Of a stretch of DNA of 64,000 nucleotides, positions 11,471-23,696 are shown piece after piece. The stretch comes from Rosa chinensis (Eukaryota > Streptophyta > Magnoliopsida > Rosales > Rosaceae), in NCBI RefSeq assembly GCF_002994745.2, contig NC_037091.1:25301789-25365788 (forward strand), written 5' to 3'. Position numbers and translations under genes: made by a program. A model generated the notes under the pieces. That model saw only the letters and a list, made by a program, of their open reading frames with translations, had not been told where the DNA came from and made no database searches. The stretch's first letter is position 1, and each line of letters begins with the position of its first letter.

Positions 11471-12241
11471 AAAAATCTCAATAATTTATGACATTTCTAA
11501 ATGAAAATCTTAATACCTCAAAATTTAATAATAAAGACTTTCGGAAAGTAAAAAATAATATCAACTTCACCAGCTTCGTAAATCATCAAAATGCCATCAA
11601 AAATATAACTCATGAAATCTCAATAAATCAATCATAAATCAAAAATCAAATATCATGTTTCATCAATATAAATCAATACGATAAATTAATATTCGAAAAA
11701 ATAATACTACATACATAATAATTTAAAAAACAAATGTTCATTCACTGAATTGTGGCTATGACAGCCGTCGATGAATTCCTCTGTGAGCTTCATCTACACG
11801 TCGACCTGAACAAATTGACATCATGAATTACTGTTTTCGAGTGTCGAAAATAAATTGGGAATGATAAAGTTGAAACCCTAAAAAGGATAATTTGTCGAAA
11901 GCTTGATATCATGAATTACTGTTTTTCAGTTTCGAAAATAAAATGGCGATAATAAAATTGAAACGAGCTCTAATTTCATAGGTTACGTTGAGTCGATAAC
12001 TATAACCTCCTATCGAAGAATGTGATTGATCCAACAGTCGGATCGTCCCGAATCGAAACCGAATATCAAAAACTTCAAAAATTCCTATCGATCCCAAAGT
12101 TCATCGTATGGTTACCGAACTATATCCACATGTTCATAACGATGAGCTCTCCATAATAAATAAAAATAAAAGACCTTAAGTGGCCAGACGCACCCCCACA
12201 CGTCGCCACCTCCAACACCGAATTGGTACCAAAAACTTTAA
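11471..12241 (-). repeat. Family A copy 3, inner part (antisense), interrupted by MULE
   Basis: AT-rich non-coding sequence. 11,980-12,200 resembles 54,480-54,700 (shared ATCCAAC-GTCGGATC words) of family A copy 5. At 12,241 it is broken by the MULE and continues as 21,855-22,510. No gene seen. Confidence 0.5.
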
Positions 12242-12449
12242 AGGGAAATGATCATCTACTCAATTTTTGGGTTATTTAACCCCACTACCCAAACACTCTA
12301 AGAGATTGCCCACTTAATCAACAGTTTTCATTTTTAAACCCCAATTACCCAACCTTTTCAACACGTGCCTGTTTTATCATTTATTTTTTACCCTTTTGCC
12401 CCTCTATAACTGAAACGCTTTCAAATTGTAATAGAAACGTGATTTAGGG

Positions 12450-12730
12450 AGCGAAGCTCTCCGATTTTAGAGAGAGAGAGGATCGGCTGGAATTGTAGAG
12501 AGAGAAGCTCCCTGGTTTTTTAGAGTGGAGCTCTACCATTTTAAAGAGAGAAGAATTGTGCAATTTCTAGAGTCAGGAGAGAGAAGCTGTGCGATTTCTT
12601 GGTTCCAGTGTGTGAAGCTCTCCGACGATTTCAGTGTGTGAAGCTCTGCAATTTTTATTTAGAGCTGGTGGTAGAAGCCTTGCGATTCTTAGAGAGAGAA
12701 GATCTGCTGCGATTTTCACATGGAGCGAGA
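12450..12730 (+). repeat. Degenerate GAAGCTCT/GATTTT repeats in MULE leader
   Basis: Six or more loose copies of a 40-60 bp unit with GAGAGAGAAGCTCT followed by GCGATTT-like words, in the subterminal region upstream of the transposase. Purine-rich; no coding signal. Confidence 0.6.
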
Positions 12731-13461
12731 TCGAGATGCTCTTTGTGTTCCTCCATTGCGGTTTGCTTTTTTTTTTCTTTAGCTCTATCTAATCTGTTTG
12801 ACTTTTTGCCCGATTTAATATGTTTGATTTTAGGTTTTTTGATGTACGAATTGTTGTGTTATTTTCAAACTGATTTTTCTGAATCAGAGCTTCGTGTTGT
12901 GTTTGTTTTGGTTTTGAATTGTTTTTGCAATTTTGATTTTATTTTCCAGGTGTTTTTGAGTGTATTGTTTAGTTTTGAATTTCTATATTAACTTCGTGTT
13001 TTTTTTGGTGAATTCATGCTTGGATTTGGGTTTGAGCAGTTTCCGAAGTGTTGTTGTAGTTCTGATTATATTATTGGGAGGCAATAATATTTCTATTGGG
13101 GGCCAATAATGTGTGTTAAATGATATGTAGTCTCTATAATTGTTGTTTGCTGATCTTTTTATTTGGGTGCATAGCAATTTATTACATTTTCCGAAGTGTT
13201 TTAGTATTTTTGACTATATTATTGGGGATCAATATTCTGTGTATTGGGGGGCAGTAATGTTTTTTATGTGTTATTAAGTCGCTGTAATTGTTGTGTAGTT
13301 ATCCTTTTCATTATATTAAAAGTAATTTGGTACTGCTTCTAATGTGTTTTGGTAGTTTTGATTAAATCAGTGGGGGGCACTAATTGGTTTATTGGGGGGC
13401 AGTAATATGTGTTTTAGGGTTAATAATATATTCGTTCTCCTGTGTTTTTTTCCGCAGGATT

Positions 13462-15651
13462 ATGGCTGATCCTTTTGTTGCTAGGTGCCTTTACTCTGGT
13501 AAACGTTATATGGTTCCTTTGAATCAATGTATGAGCTACTCTGAGTTGTATGAAGACATTTTCCATACATTCCAGTTTTTGCCGAGTGATGTTATTGAGC
13601 TTTAGTATTCAGTTCCTGGTTGTGAAGTTTGTTTTCTTCGTAAGGATCGTGATTTCCAGATGCTGTTTTGCTCTGCTAGAATTCATAGGTTAGAGTGTGT
13701 CGATATTTCAGTTGTAAAGATTGGGGGAAGTTGCAGCAGAACTTGTTCAGTGGATAGTTGTTCGGAAGTTATTGATGAAGGTGATTATTTGGGTGATGCA
13801 TTCAGGACTGAAGTTCACAAGACGTATTTTTCTGATGAGTGAAGTTCTTATATTCATCATGTTGGGGATAAGTTTCATGGTGCTGCCGAGCTCCGTGAGA
13901 AGCTCAGGAAGTATGCAGTTGCAGTTGGTTTCGAGTTTGCATTCCTGAGAAATGATTTGGACCGTATTCATGCAGTCTGTGCAAATGTTGGAACCGAAGG
14001 TTGTGATTGGCATCTTCGTGCTCTTTCATCATCTGCCAATGGTTGCCTTTATATAACAGAGTTGAATAATATTCACACTTGCAAGGGTGTAGTTAGGACT
14101 CAAAAGCATAAGCTTTTGGGATCCAAGGTTGTCAAGACTTGCATTGCTGCCGATGTTAGCTATAATCTTTCATTGAAGCCAAGGGATATTATAAGCAAGT
14201 TCAAATCAACATATGGGTTTGATATTTCCTACAAGGTTGTGTTGAAGGCTTCCAATTCTGTTTGCCTGTGTTGTATGTTGATGGAACATTTGGTAAAAGC
14301 ATTTACAAAGGTCAGATTCTTTCTGCAACTAGAAGGAATGGAAATCAAGGTAGCGGTATAGTTTATTGCCCCCCCCCCCCCCCCCATTTTATTATTGGCC
14401 CCAAGTAATATTGGCTTTTGTTATAGTTTCTTCATCTGTGTGATTAATATTTCTTGTTTTAGTTTCTTTCATTGTTGTTGATATCATTTTTTCTGTGCAA
14501 TGCCATGCTGCTATAGTTTATTGCTCTGCAATAAAAATATTATTGGCCCCCAGTAGACTGATTGTTCTGTGATCTAGTTTATGCAGGTTTCTACCCTCTA
14601 GCCATATGTTTTTGTGATTCTGAGACAGATGCAAATTGGACATTCTTTTTCAAGCATTTGAAGATTTTGCTTGAACCTCAAGGAAGAGTCATCACATGTA
14701 TTAGTGATCGGGGTACTGGTTTGTTGAGTGCTTTCGATAAGATATTTGCTGGTAATCCACATCTGTTTTATTACAAGCATTTGGTGGTGAACCTTGCAGG
14801 TAAATATAGGGGTAAAGGTAATTCTGTCTTGATAGAAGATGTTAAGCATAAGTTTTTTAAGGTTGCATATTCCTCCACTGAGAAGGAATACCGTTTCAAT
14901 TTGCGGTTGCTTAGAGCAGTTGGTGGTGCCGATATTATTGACCCTTTTCTTGCTGAAATCCCTGTGGAAAATTGGTGCCGTGCATTTTATACTAGCTGCC
15001 GATATGGAATTATGGCTAATGGGATTGCTGAATCATTTAACTCTTGGATTGCAATTGAGCGTTTGATGCCTGTCTATTGTATGCTGGACCAGACAAGAAT
15101 AAAACAAATGGAGCAGATGGGGGAGAGGAGGGATGAGGCACAACGTTGGACCACAGAACTAACTCCCAAAATGGAGGAAAGGTTGAAGGTGCAGATGGAG
15201 AAATCTCGTTGTTTCAGTGTCCATTATTCTAGTCCTGGAGTTTACAAGGTTCGATCTGGCTTTTCCTATGTAGTCAACATTTCTGATCATTCATGTTCAT
15301 GTGTGAAATGGCCGATCAATTGTTTTCCTTGTCCTCACGGCCTTGCTGCAATACAAGCTACCTCTGAAAATGTCTATGATTATATTGATATATAAGTACT
15401 TTCATGTTGATATGTTCAAGAAGAGCTACAGTTTTCCTATCCGGCCGATAACCAATATTGATATGTCTTCTTCTGAATCTGCTACTGAATGTATATTACC
15501 TCCCCTTGCAAAGAGGCCACCCGGGAGGCCTAGGGTGAAGCGATTCAAGTAGGTTGGAGAGGTTGAAAAGAAGCTTATTCGTTGTGGCCGTTGTGGCAAA
15601 ATGGGCACTCATAACAAGTTGAGCTGCACTGAACCTCTCGTTCAGCAGTAG
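13462..15651 (+). pseudogene. MuDR-type MULE transposase, degraded
   Basis: Starts at ATG 13,462. N-terminal region, then the MuDR DNA-binding domain (VGDKFHGAAELREKL, about 13,860-14,085), then the MULE DDE domain. D1 is in VLYVDGTFGK (codon 14,280), D2 in ISDRGTG (codon 14,706) and E in GIAESFNSW (codon 15,030), so the catalytic triad is retained. A SWIM zinc finger (CSC...CPHG) lies at about 15,291-15,341. The C-terminal tail has an AT-hook-like RPPGRPR and a zinc knuckle (CGRCGKMGTHNKLSC). One intron, 14,350-14,586, joins GNQ to GFYP in frame. Breaks: TAG 13,603, TGA 13,840, a frame change near 14,250, loss of frame at 15,393 and TAG 15,550. Enzyme role: cut-and-paste transposition. Confidence 0.9.
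14371..14388 (+). repeat. Poly(C) tract in transposase intron
   Basis: About 18 consecutive C between TTTATTG and ATTTTATTATTGG. It looks like a length-expanded copy of the G6/C6 core of the element's hairpin repeat. Confidence 0.85.
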
Positions 15652-16265
15652 TATATGTTTATGTAAAGAGTTGATAGGTTTTACTTTTTTCTATTGGGGG
15701 GCAGTAATGGGTTTATTGGGGGCCAGTAATTATTTATATTCAGGCTCAAACAATCATTACTCTTTTCAGATGGCAGATTTTTACTTTTGGTTTGATTGAA
15801 ATTGCTTTTAGATAGCTGAAGATAAATTTCGAACAGGTTTCTGGGGAGGCAATAAACTGTTTATTGCCTCCCAATAATGTCATCCATTCAGAGTTCTACA
15901 GTCCTTCTTGTGATTTGAAACCCATATCAAATGTTGCCAACAATTTTAATCTTTTCATTACCAACTGAGATACTTCTGCCCGTCTTATTAGTGAGCCCGA
16001 AGACTATTATGACCAAAATAACGAATATTATTAGGGGGCAATAAACATGTCTATTATGGAGCATGAATCGAATACTGCATGTAATGTCACCCTAATTTGT
16101 AAAGGACCTGCTATTAATTGAGGTCAGCAAGAGTATATTATTTCATTCAATATTGCAGCCCATTCCACCATAGTTTGAAATTAAGGATAGTATGAGAACT
16201 TTACAATCCCTAATCTTCAAATACTGAAACCAAATTTCTACATATGTTATCTCTAATGTCGCTCC

Positions 16266-19200
16266 TCACTTTCTGCCCAATAAAAGGTGCATGAACCTCT
16301 CAGGCATTCTTTTCCTCATGTTGTCCCCGCCTTCCTTGGTAGGATCTTCGCCATTTACTATGCATTCCATGAAATGGAGCATAAATGGTCCGCAATCAAC
16401 ACTGCAAAATTAATAAATGAATTTATGTTAAATGTTATTGGGGGGCAATAAACAGAGAGATTGTAAGCAAAGCATTTAGAAATCAAGTCCATATCATCAT
16501 GTTTCACATTTACAATGTCAACAAGTGTGGTTTGAGATAGTTACGATGTTGTGTTCTGTTGCGGACACTCAAAGTCTTCATAGAGTTCATAGTCTGTCTC
16601 CACAACGTTATTATGCAAAATCCAGTTCCTGGTTTGTTTTCCCTCCTCGATCATTCCTTCTTAAACAATAATTAGGTTTTCCTTGTCATCTTCGCCTTTG
16701 CATTTTTCTCGTGTGACCTCTAGATCTTGGCTGTCCCCCGGGATTCTCATCCTAGTCAAGTTCACAGCATGTATGAACTTCTTGATGTGCTTTGTCTGTC
16801 ATTTGGCAGATTAAAAAGTTTAGTTCTTCAAAAGCATGCTAAACAAATTCATGATAAACATAAACAAGCATTGTTCATGTGATTACATACCACTCTTGCT
16901 GCATTCAGGTGGTACTTCTCCTCATTGGTGAATTCATCGATTGCTGGCCTCATTAATTCATATGAGTGAAGCTCCTTTTTTCATTGTCGACTACCAGCAA
17001 AGTGTAGTGCATGCTTGTGCTGTGGTGAATTGGTACTAGGACATTTTTGAAACGGAAGATTGACCACAGCGGTTCATATAACATCGTTTCAACACCACAC
17101 TCAAACGGTCTAGTATCCTCATCTTTTTCTTTGTTTTGTTCATACTTTAGAGCATAGTACTGTATAGACAACATAACCAAGTTAATACAAGGAAAAACTT
17201 AAAACTGTTGGGTAATAAGCCACCACTGACTCCAAACAATCATATTACTGGGGGGCAATAATATGTATATTTCCCCCCAATAGACCAACATAGTACACTT
17301 CATTTCCATTCTATAAATACAAATAAACGTATCAGCCATGAATAATATATTACCCACAAATAATAACATATAGTCAATAGATTATTGGGGGCCAATAATC
17401 TGTCTACTGCCCCCTAGTAAACCAACCAAAAGCCCTCCATTTTAACCTTATTTACACACTACTACTCTTTATTAACTGAAAATTCAATGTGCTGGGTTTA
17501 GGATACTCACTGCAGCATCTACAGTCAGAAATCCCACTTGCGCATTTCGCTTTACGGTATCAGACTTCAACAAGTCAATATAAACTCTAATCACCTGCAA
17601 TTGTGTCATTTCATTGTCCATCAGAACCATATAAGTGAACATGGTTAAAGCAAGTTGCCCTAAATAACCAAATTACTTGGGGGGCAATAATCGTTCTATT
17701 GGTCCCCAGTAATACATTAAATGGATCCCTTCTTTGGAAGACTTACATCAGTTTTGACATCCCCCTCTTGGATGATTACTCTGAGGTCGTGCTTGGTGAT
17801 CCGGTGTAGAAGATTGATGTTGATCCAGTACTCGGTTCTGTTCAAACAGAAACATTTGATTTTAAGGCATATGTAATCAGTATGAAATACGGAAACTGAA
17901 TTGTTGTACCATATTAAAACAGGCTGTGTTCTTACGTGTCTTTCACAGCAACATTGAAGAAGTCTCGATAGTGCCTTGCCACTGTTGGGTCTAGTGTCCT
18001 CCATGTTTGCTTATCGCCGTTGACACCCTTGATCTTGATCTTGTTCTCCATTTTTCTCTGGGCTTGCGGCATGATTCCAGCTTTCTTAGGTGCAGCTCTC
18101 TTCCTCATTTTTGTTTCTTCAGGAGTGTCATACTCCCACTCCTCTTCTCTAGACTTCTTGGCAACCCTCCGGTCTGTCTTCAAGTTCTTCTCTATAGAAT
18201 GTATCTCGGGAGTTTTCTTCTGTTTTTACTGTTCAGCATGGGTCCCTTCTTTCTGTTTTTCCTTTCTAACTGCTGCCATCACTTCTTTCTCAGCAATCAT
18301 CCTTATTATGTTATCGACCTGTTCATGTTCCTCTTGATTCCCACGTTCTGGTTGCTCCGGTTGTAAACGGCTTTCATCTTGTTGTTCAGGTAATTCCATT
18401 GCAATGGGAAACATTGATGTCACCGTGCCTGTCGACTTTCCCACACTAGCTGCATAATGGGTTTCCTCTCCGATGCTTGGTCCAAAGTTTGGATTTTCAT
18501 CCTCAACTTCATCCTGGGGGGCCACTTTCTGCGTGAAAGGAACTATCTCAAGCTGTCTTTGTTGTAGGGGGACCTCTCCTTTCCAAGCCTGATGTACAAC
18601 GCCCTGATGAGGTTATTTTTTGCCCTCTTTTCATTCTCCAGAACTTTAATCCTCTCATCGGCAACCTTTAGCTTGGCCCATAGATCTTTGTTCTATGCAT
18701 TCATTTTCTCGTTTGCTTTGGCAAGCCTTCCTAGCTTTGCCTCCATTTCTTTGGTGGGCTTTGTCTCACCGATGGCTGCCTCCATCCCCCTGATTAGTTC
18801 TTTCATATTCCTTGTCAGCCTTTCATTTTGTTCCTCTTCCGCTTGGCTTGCCTGGGGCACTTGCAAACAATATAAACAAAACCTGTAAGTTATTGGTCCC
18901 TAATAATGTGTTTACTGGGGGTCCGTAATAATATTATTGCCCCCCTGTAGACCACCATAAAAGCTCATATTTCCATGGAAAACAAGCCAATGTATTAAAG
19001 AAACACACAAACATCATTTTTTTCACTTGCAAGGCCTAGTTTAAGTTATTACTGAAGAAGTGTCAAAACATTATTGGGGACCAATAATGTATCTATTTTC
19101 CCCCAATAATAGGCAGTAGACAAGATCAGCTGTGATACTCACCTAGTTGTCAAAGCTTGGTGTGTCCTGCACCTCATCTCCCAGCTCGAGGTCTTCCAGT

Positions 19201-20522
19201 TCAATTTTCGCAGACCACGGTCCATCTTTTATCAGATCCTGTTACATTTGACAAGTCAGTTCGGTGTAGTAATCATATATGTACATCCATGTAATGTTTT
19301 TGTGTTTTGCTTACCACGGCTAAGTTCTCATTCCTGTACAGCTACTCCAGGCTAAATATTTCCTTTATCGACCATCGGATGAATCGTGGAGTTTCATTCT
19401 GCTTTCCAGGTATCCAGGTCTTTGCCTTGGTCTTCTCAAGGAACCAGTAGTAGATGAGAAGAGGCATCCATTCATTGTAGATGGGTTGTTCCTCCTATAC
19501 TTTTGTAGCCTTTCCATCAAGAAGTTCAGAATCAGTCTTGGCTAGTTGTACAAGTTTATGGTCTCAATCCGTTCACATACAGCGACCATATCCCATGTAA
19601 TCTGAGCTCCGGTTCGATTGAAGAAGAAAGTGCTGAATAGATATGTGATCGTTAGCGCTGCTATCTTCCTGGCATCTTTCTGATTGGCCGGCTTTGTCAA
19701 CTCAGTTACCAGCTTCGATTCCACCTTTGTTCTGAGGACAACCTGCATCTTTAAAGGGCTGCCAAATATTGGGGAGTCTTCCATCTCTTCCCTCACCACC
19801 CTTCTGTTCACATTGAACACTTGTCCTGAAGCCGGAAGCTGAAATAACGCCGTGACATCCTCCTCTGTTATTTCCATAACAACATCCCCAAACTTCCATT
19901 TGTTGTCTGTGTGGAGCTGGATCTCGGTTATCTCCAAGTCCGCTTCATGCTTGTGGAGCTGGATCTCGGTTATCTTGTCTTGCTAGAATGGCTCGATCAT
20001 TTCACCAAAGTCTATACCCCTCAATATCTCCTTTGTTTCGTCCGGTATTCTCTCCTTGTGTGCGTCAACCATTCTCCAGAAGGAACTGAGCGTGCACTTC
20101 TGCTGCTTCCACTCTATCTTCGATTTTTGGGTCTCTTTTTTCAACACTTCCTTCTTAATTGACCCTTTTTTAGGCTTCTTGGCTTTCTTCCTCTTTAGTT
20201 CTTCTTCTTCTGAATCCTCTTCCTCTTGAACTGTTTTCCTTTTTTGCTGTTGTTTTGTTTTGATGACAAACCTCTTCGTTGTATGTTCGCCTTCTGATTC
20301 TGATTCTTCTTCAATTGATTGTTCTGTATCTTCATTGACTTCTTCTTCGGCAGATTCTTGGTCGGAAATCTCATCTGCCTGTTGTCACTTCCTCTTCCTG
20401 ATTTCGTCAAATTTTTTTTGCAGGGGCTGGTTAAATGTTGACCGACTACAGTTATCCAAACTGTCTGAACTCTGGTCATCTTCTTCCGAGTCACTCATTA
20501 GGGTGAATTTCGGTCTACTCAT
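16266..20522 (-). pseudogene. Ulp1/C48-like cysteine protease gene carried by the MULE, degraded
   Basis: ATG at 20,522, stop at 16,266-16,268, many exons separated by introns containing the hairpin repeat. N-terminus: acidic Ser/Glu-rich and Lys-rich stretches (about 20,520-20,120), then a domain around EITEEDVTALFQLP (19,900-19,540) typical of plant transposon-linked Ulp1 proteins, a coiled coil (about 18,860-18,600), a basic linker, and the C-terminal peptidase: His in SMHYTLLVVD (about 17,000) and Cys in VDCGPFMLHF (about 16,390). The expected catalytic Asp after the His reads Asn (HMNS). Stops at 20,385 and 19,983 and a local 39-bp duplication (about 19,911/19,950) show decay. SUMO-protease-like genes in plant MULEs are known (Kaonashi-type). 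Exon edges are approximate. Confidence 0.75.
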
Positions 20523-21854
20523 TCTGCATCAAAACAAAACCGAAATGATTATTCTAAAATCGTCACGAGAAAATTTATGACCCCTAACAAAGACATTATT
20601 GGGGGACAATAATGTATCTACTGCCCCCCACTAAACCTTCAAAACTTCCACCAGTTTGCAGGATTCACAGAGTATTGCACTTTATCACAAACAAAACCAA
20701 AATGATCATTTTATAATCAACAAGAGATGATTACTTACCCATAATAAATACATTATTAGGGGGCAATAATGTGTCTACTGCCCCCCAATAGACCATCAAA
20801 TATTACACCACTTTCTATATTTCACAGATTATAGCACTTCTTTACACATAAAACAACAGATAATGTCTCAAATCTCACATTATGGGGGTGGGGGGCAATA
20901 ATCTGCCTATTGTCTCCCACTAGACAAACAAAAAACCAACAATTTTATTCATTTATCTACTACAGCTATTTAACAAACTACACGAACCAGATATCAAACT
21001 TAAAAACAGAATACATATCAAAGCCTTAATTAAAGGCAATTTATGAACCACAGGGAAAGAATTTTTGGGAGCCAATAATCTTTCTATTGCCCCCCAGTAG
21101 ACAAATAAAAAAACCATCCATTTTTCTTAGAATAGCAGATTTCTGTACTTTAATGAACAACGGAGTGATCATTGGCCCTCAATCCAAAGTCTACTGGGGG
21201 GCAATAATGTTATATCTTTTATGATTAAGACTCCACAATAGGCTTTCAAACCATCCTCATTTTCGCTCAATTAACAGTTTAAAATCGACAAACAACATTC
21301 ATAACAAAATTTCACAATTATGAACCAGAAACCCTAGATTTTACAGATTTTGGCACATGCAAAGTCGTATCACAAATTTCACAGATATGTAACCAAAATG
21401 AAGCTATTAACAAGATTAAAACGAAGATTTCTTTAATAGATTCCTCAGAAAACATCAAAATCTGGAAAACAGAGTCGGAAATTGAGTTTTTACCTGTTTC
21501 GATATCTTCGAAGCCGAAAAAGGGAAAGGGAAATTGTTGCCGGACCTTGAATTGTCGTCGCCGTAGAACGGTGAGTATCGACGTGTGAGAGAGTGAGAGA
21601 AAGAGCGAGTGAGGTAGAGGGAGAGAGAATCGGGTATGGAGGGAGGAAGAGGTTTGAATCGGTTTGACGTTTGATAGAGACAGATAACTGACGAGTCGTG
21701 CGTTTTTAGTGTAGTGGCACTACTGTAATATCATTTTTTTTCTGGAGCCTAGATGAGTCATGACACTGTTGAATTGGGTAAGTGGGCACAAACAGTTGAA
21801 GGTGGAGTGATTGGGGAAATATTGGGCTAAAAATGGGTAACTGGTCACGGCCCC

Positions 21855-22510
21855 AAACTTTAAATGGTTGATTTGTCCACCTCCGATCGATTGAGCTACA
21901 CAACTTGGAGGGATTGTTAAGCGTCGGGAGGGCTTCAAACCCAAGGAATTTCATCTGAAATAGGGGCCGGAACTGGAAGTTCAACTAGGTTAAGAAAATT
22001 GGTCATTCAGAGAGTTTTCTGCTTTTTGCGCCTTCCACCACTAGATTTGTTGCACGCTGCCACCATGTTAGGAAGAGGAGGTTGACACGGTTAAGATGAA
22101 ATCGGTATCATGGCATGATGTGACCGGAATAAACGCCGGCAAGGCCGAGAAGATTCGGGGCCAATATGCCTTTTTCTAGGTTTTGGGGATTCTATTTCAG
22201 GAAACTTCCATATGGTCGTTTCCAAAACAAGAAACAACTATTTATAGTATCAAAGTTCCTACTATTTACAAAAATGCTACTAACTTAAATCCTTAATAAC
22301 ATATTCCTTATAACTCTGATTCTTGTGTACCACGTGTTCACAAACTCAGTTTAACGCCCTCTATAACTTTTCAGAATGAAGTTTCCTCAAAATCTAAGCC
22401 GAAGGAAAAGTCAACTTTTGGAACCCTACAAAGTCCGAAACGAAGGTAAAAATAAATATTTTAATCATTTACCCTCCAAATGACCGGTAAACGGGTAATT
22501 ACGAGGCACA
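21855..22510 (-). repeat. Family A copy 3, 5' part (antisense)
   Basis: Resumes after the MULE target duplication. The reverse complement starts TGTGCCTCGTAATTACC at 22,510 and follows the order of copy 1 (AGTTGACTTTT, then GAGGAAACTTC). No gene. Confidence 0.6.
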
Positions 22511-23696
22511 ACAAAAATGATGGAGAGATCTGGGTTGTTGGAATTGAGAACCAAGGTAGAAGAATGGCTGCAGTGGCTCGAAGTTGTTCGAGACAGAACT
22601 AGAGTTTAGGTGTGCCAGTTTTGTCGCTTAGGGTTTTTTCTATGAGTAATTCCAACACAGACTTATTGTAAAGCTTGGTAATACCAAAAATCAAAATACG
22701 GATTTGGTAGAAATAATCAAATACTACTTAATTTGGTAGAAATAATCAAATATGGAAAGTTTCAGTTGGGAATTGAAACCTAAATGAAATCTTTAATTTT
22801 TGAAGTTGGTAATGCTTATAACTGATTTAAACCAACTAGGTGGCAAGCTGGTAGATACATATCCTTGATAGCAGAGGCGTTAGAAAAAGATTGCAGGCTA
22901 GGGGTGCAGGAATTACCTCTTTTGGCTCAAACTGCAGTTTTCTGTAGAAGGTTCATAGTTTAGAAAGTAATGAATATATGGCTTCCAGAAGACTCCATAT
23001 ACATGTTTCTGTCTGTTGTACAATTTGTTAGGCTCATATTTTTCGTTGACCGTGATCTAGATAACTCGAAGTCTTGAATGACTTTCTTTCCGGATAGTGG
23101 ATTACGTGGCTTCTTTTACAACATACCTCGTCTTGGTATGTATGCTCTTTTATAAAACCAATTCATGTCAATTCGGAAACCATTCATCCATCCATTCCGT
23201 TCACACGTCTTTCAACATTAGCGAATTGGAATTGCCTATGCCTACATCTTGAACTTGGGAAAGGAAACCTACCCTTCCTATTTTGTATGTCAAAGTTAAA
23301 TTGGGATTACTTCTCATGGAAATTATGGCAGCCTAGAAGCAAGGAATCTATATAGATAGTCCTTTGACCAAAATCAGATTTGAATTTTATGTTTAAGTTG
23401 AATGAAAATCGGATTTTATGTTTTATGTTTTTGGCAAAGAAATCGGAATAATGCCAGAAAATTGGATGCTTGGCAATTCTTTAATAAAAGGTCCACTTTT
23501 GTTATAAAAATGAAAAAAAGAAAAGACAAAACAAAGAGGCAGCGGGATAGTCCTAGCTACAACATAAGATGGTGAGTAGATGGGAACGTGTTACAAAATA
23601 GTTCACCAAACTCTGTCTTACCTTCATTTTCTATATGTATATATAAGAGAGATTTGCGTATGAAAGAAAAAACTTGAATGAAAAGGAAACCCCAAA
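22511..23696. other. Intergenic, upstream of reductase-like gene
   Basis: AT-rich, no gene seen. A direct repeat of AATTTGGTAGAAATAATCAAATA lies at about 22,700-22,755. The promoter of the gene at 23,697 must lie here; a TATATATAAGAG stretch at about 23,636 is a candidate TATA box about 60 bp before the ATG. Confidence 0.5.

Larger units (their letters stand above)
13060..21215. repeat. Dispersed G6CAATAAT hairpin repeats within the MULE
   Basis: At least 18 sites of an imperfect palindrome of about 45 bp: TTATTGGGGGGCAATAAT, about 6 bp (TGTCTA), then TGCCCCCCAGTAGACC or similar. Sites near 13,080, 13,235, 13,390, 14,535, 15,710, 15,855, 16,045, 16,445, 17,265, 17,400, 17,690, 18,920, 19,090, 20,610, 20,770, 20,905, 21,085 and 21,200. 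All fall in introns, UTRs or intergenic parts, none in a recognisable exon. The small MULE at 32,227-33,821 has the same motif. Confidence 0.85.
12242..21854 (+). mobile_element. Mutator-like element (MULE), 9.6 kb, with transposase and Ulp1-like gene
   Basis: Flanked by a perfect 9-bp target duplication AAACTTTAA (12,233-12,241 and 21,855-21,863). The termini are diverged inverted repeats: left AGGGAAATGATCATCTACTC, right (reverse complement) GGGGCCGTGACCAGTTACCC, both followed by similar spaced motifs (GCCCACTTA, CAACAG). They also match the ends of the small element at 32,227-33,821. Inside are two convergent genes, a MuDR-like transposase (+) and a C48 protease-like gene (-), meeting near 15.65-16.26 kb. 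Both genes carry stops, so this copy is dead. Many G6CAATAAT hairpin repeats lie between coding parts. Confidence 0.9.

Noticed and set aside
12599..12991. Leu/Phe/Cys-rich 130-codon ORF in the MULE leader
   Set aside because: T-rich leader sequence; hydrophobic composition is a by-product of base content, and no homology was recognised.
18007..18366. Plus-strand ORFs rich in Phe/Leu/Ser
   Set aside because: Antisense to the charged coiled-coil/basic exons of the Ulp1-like gene.
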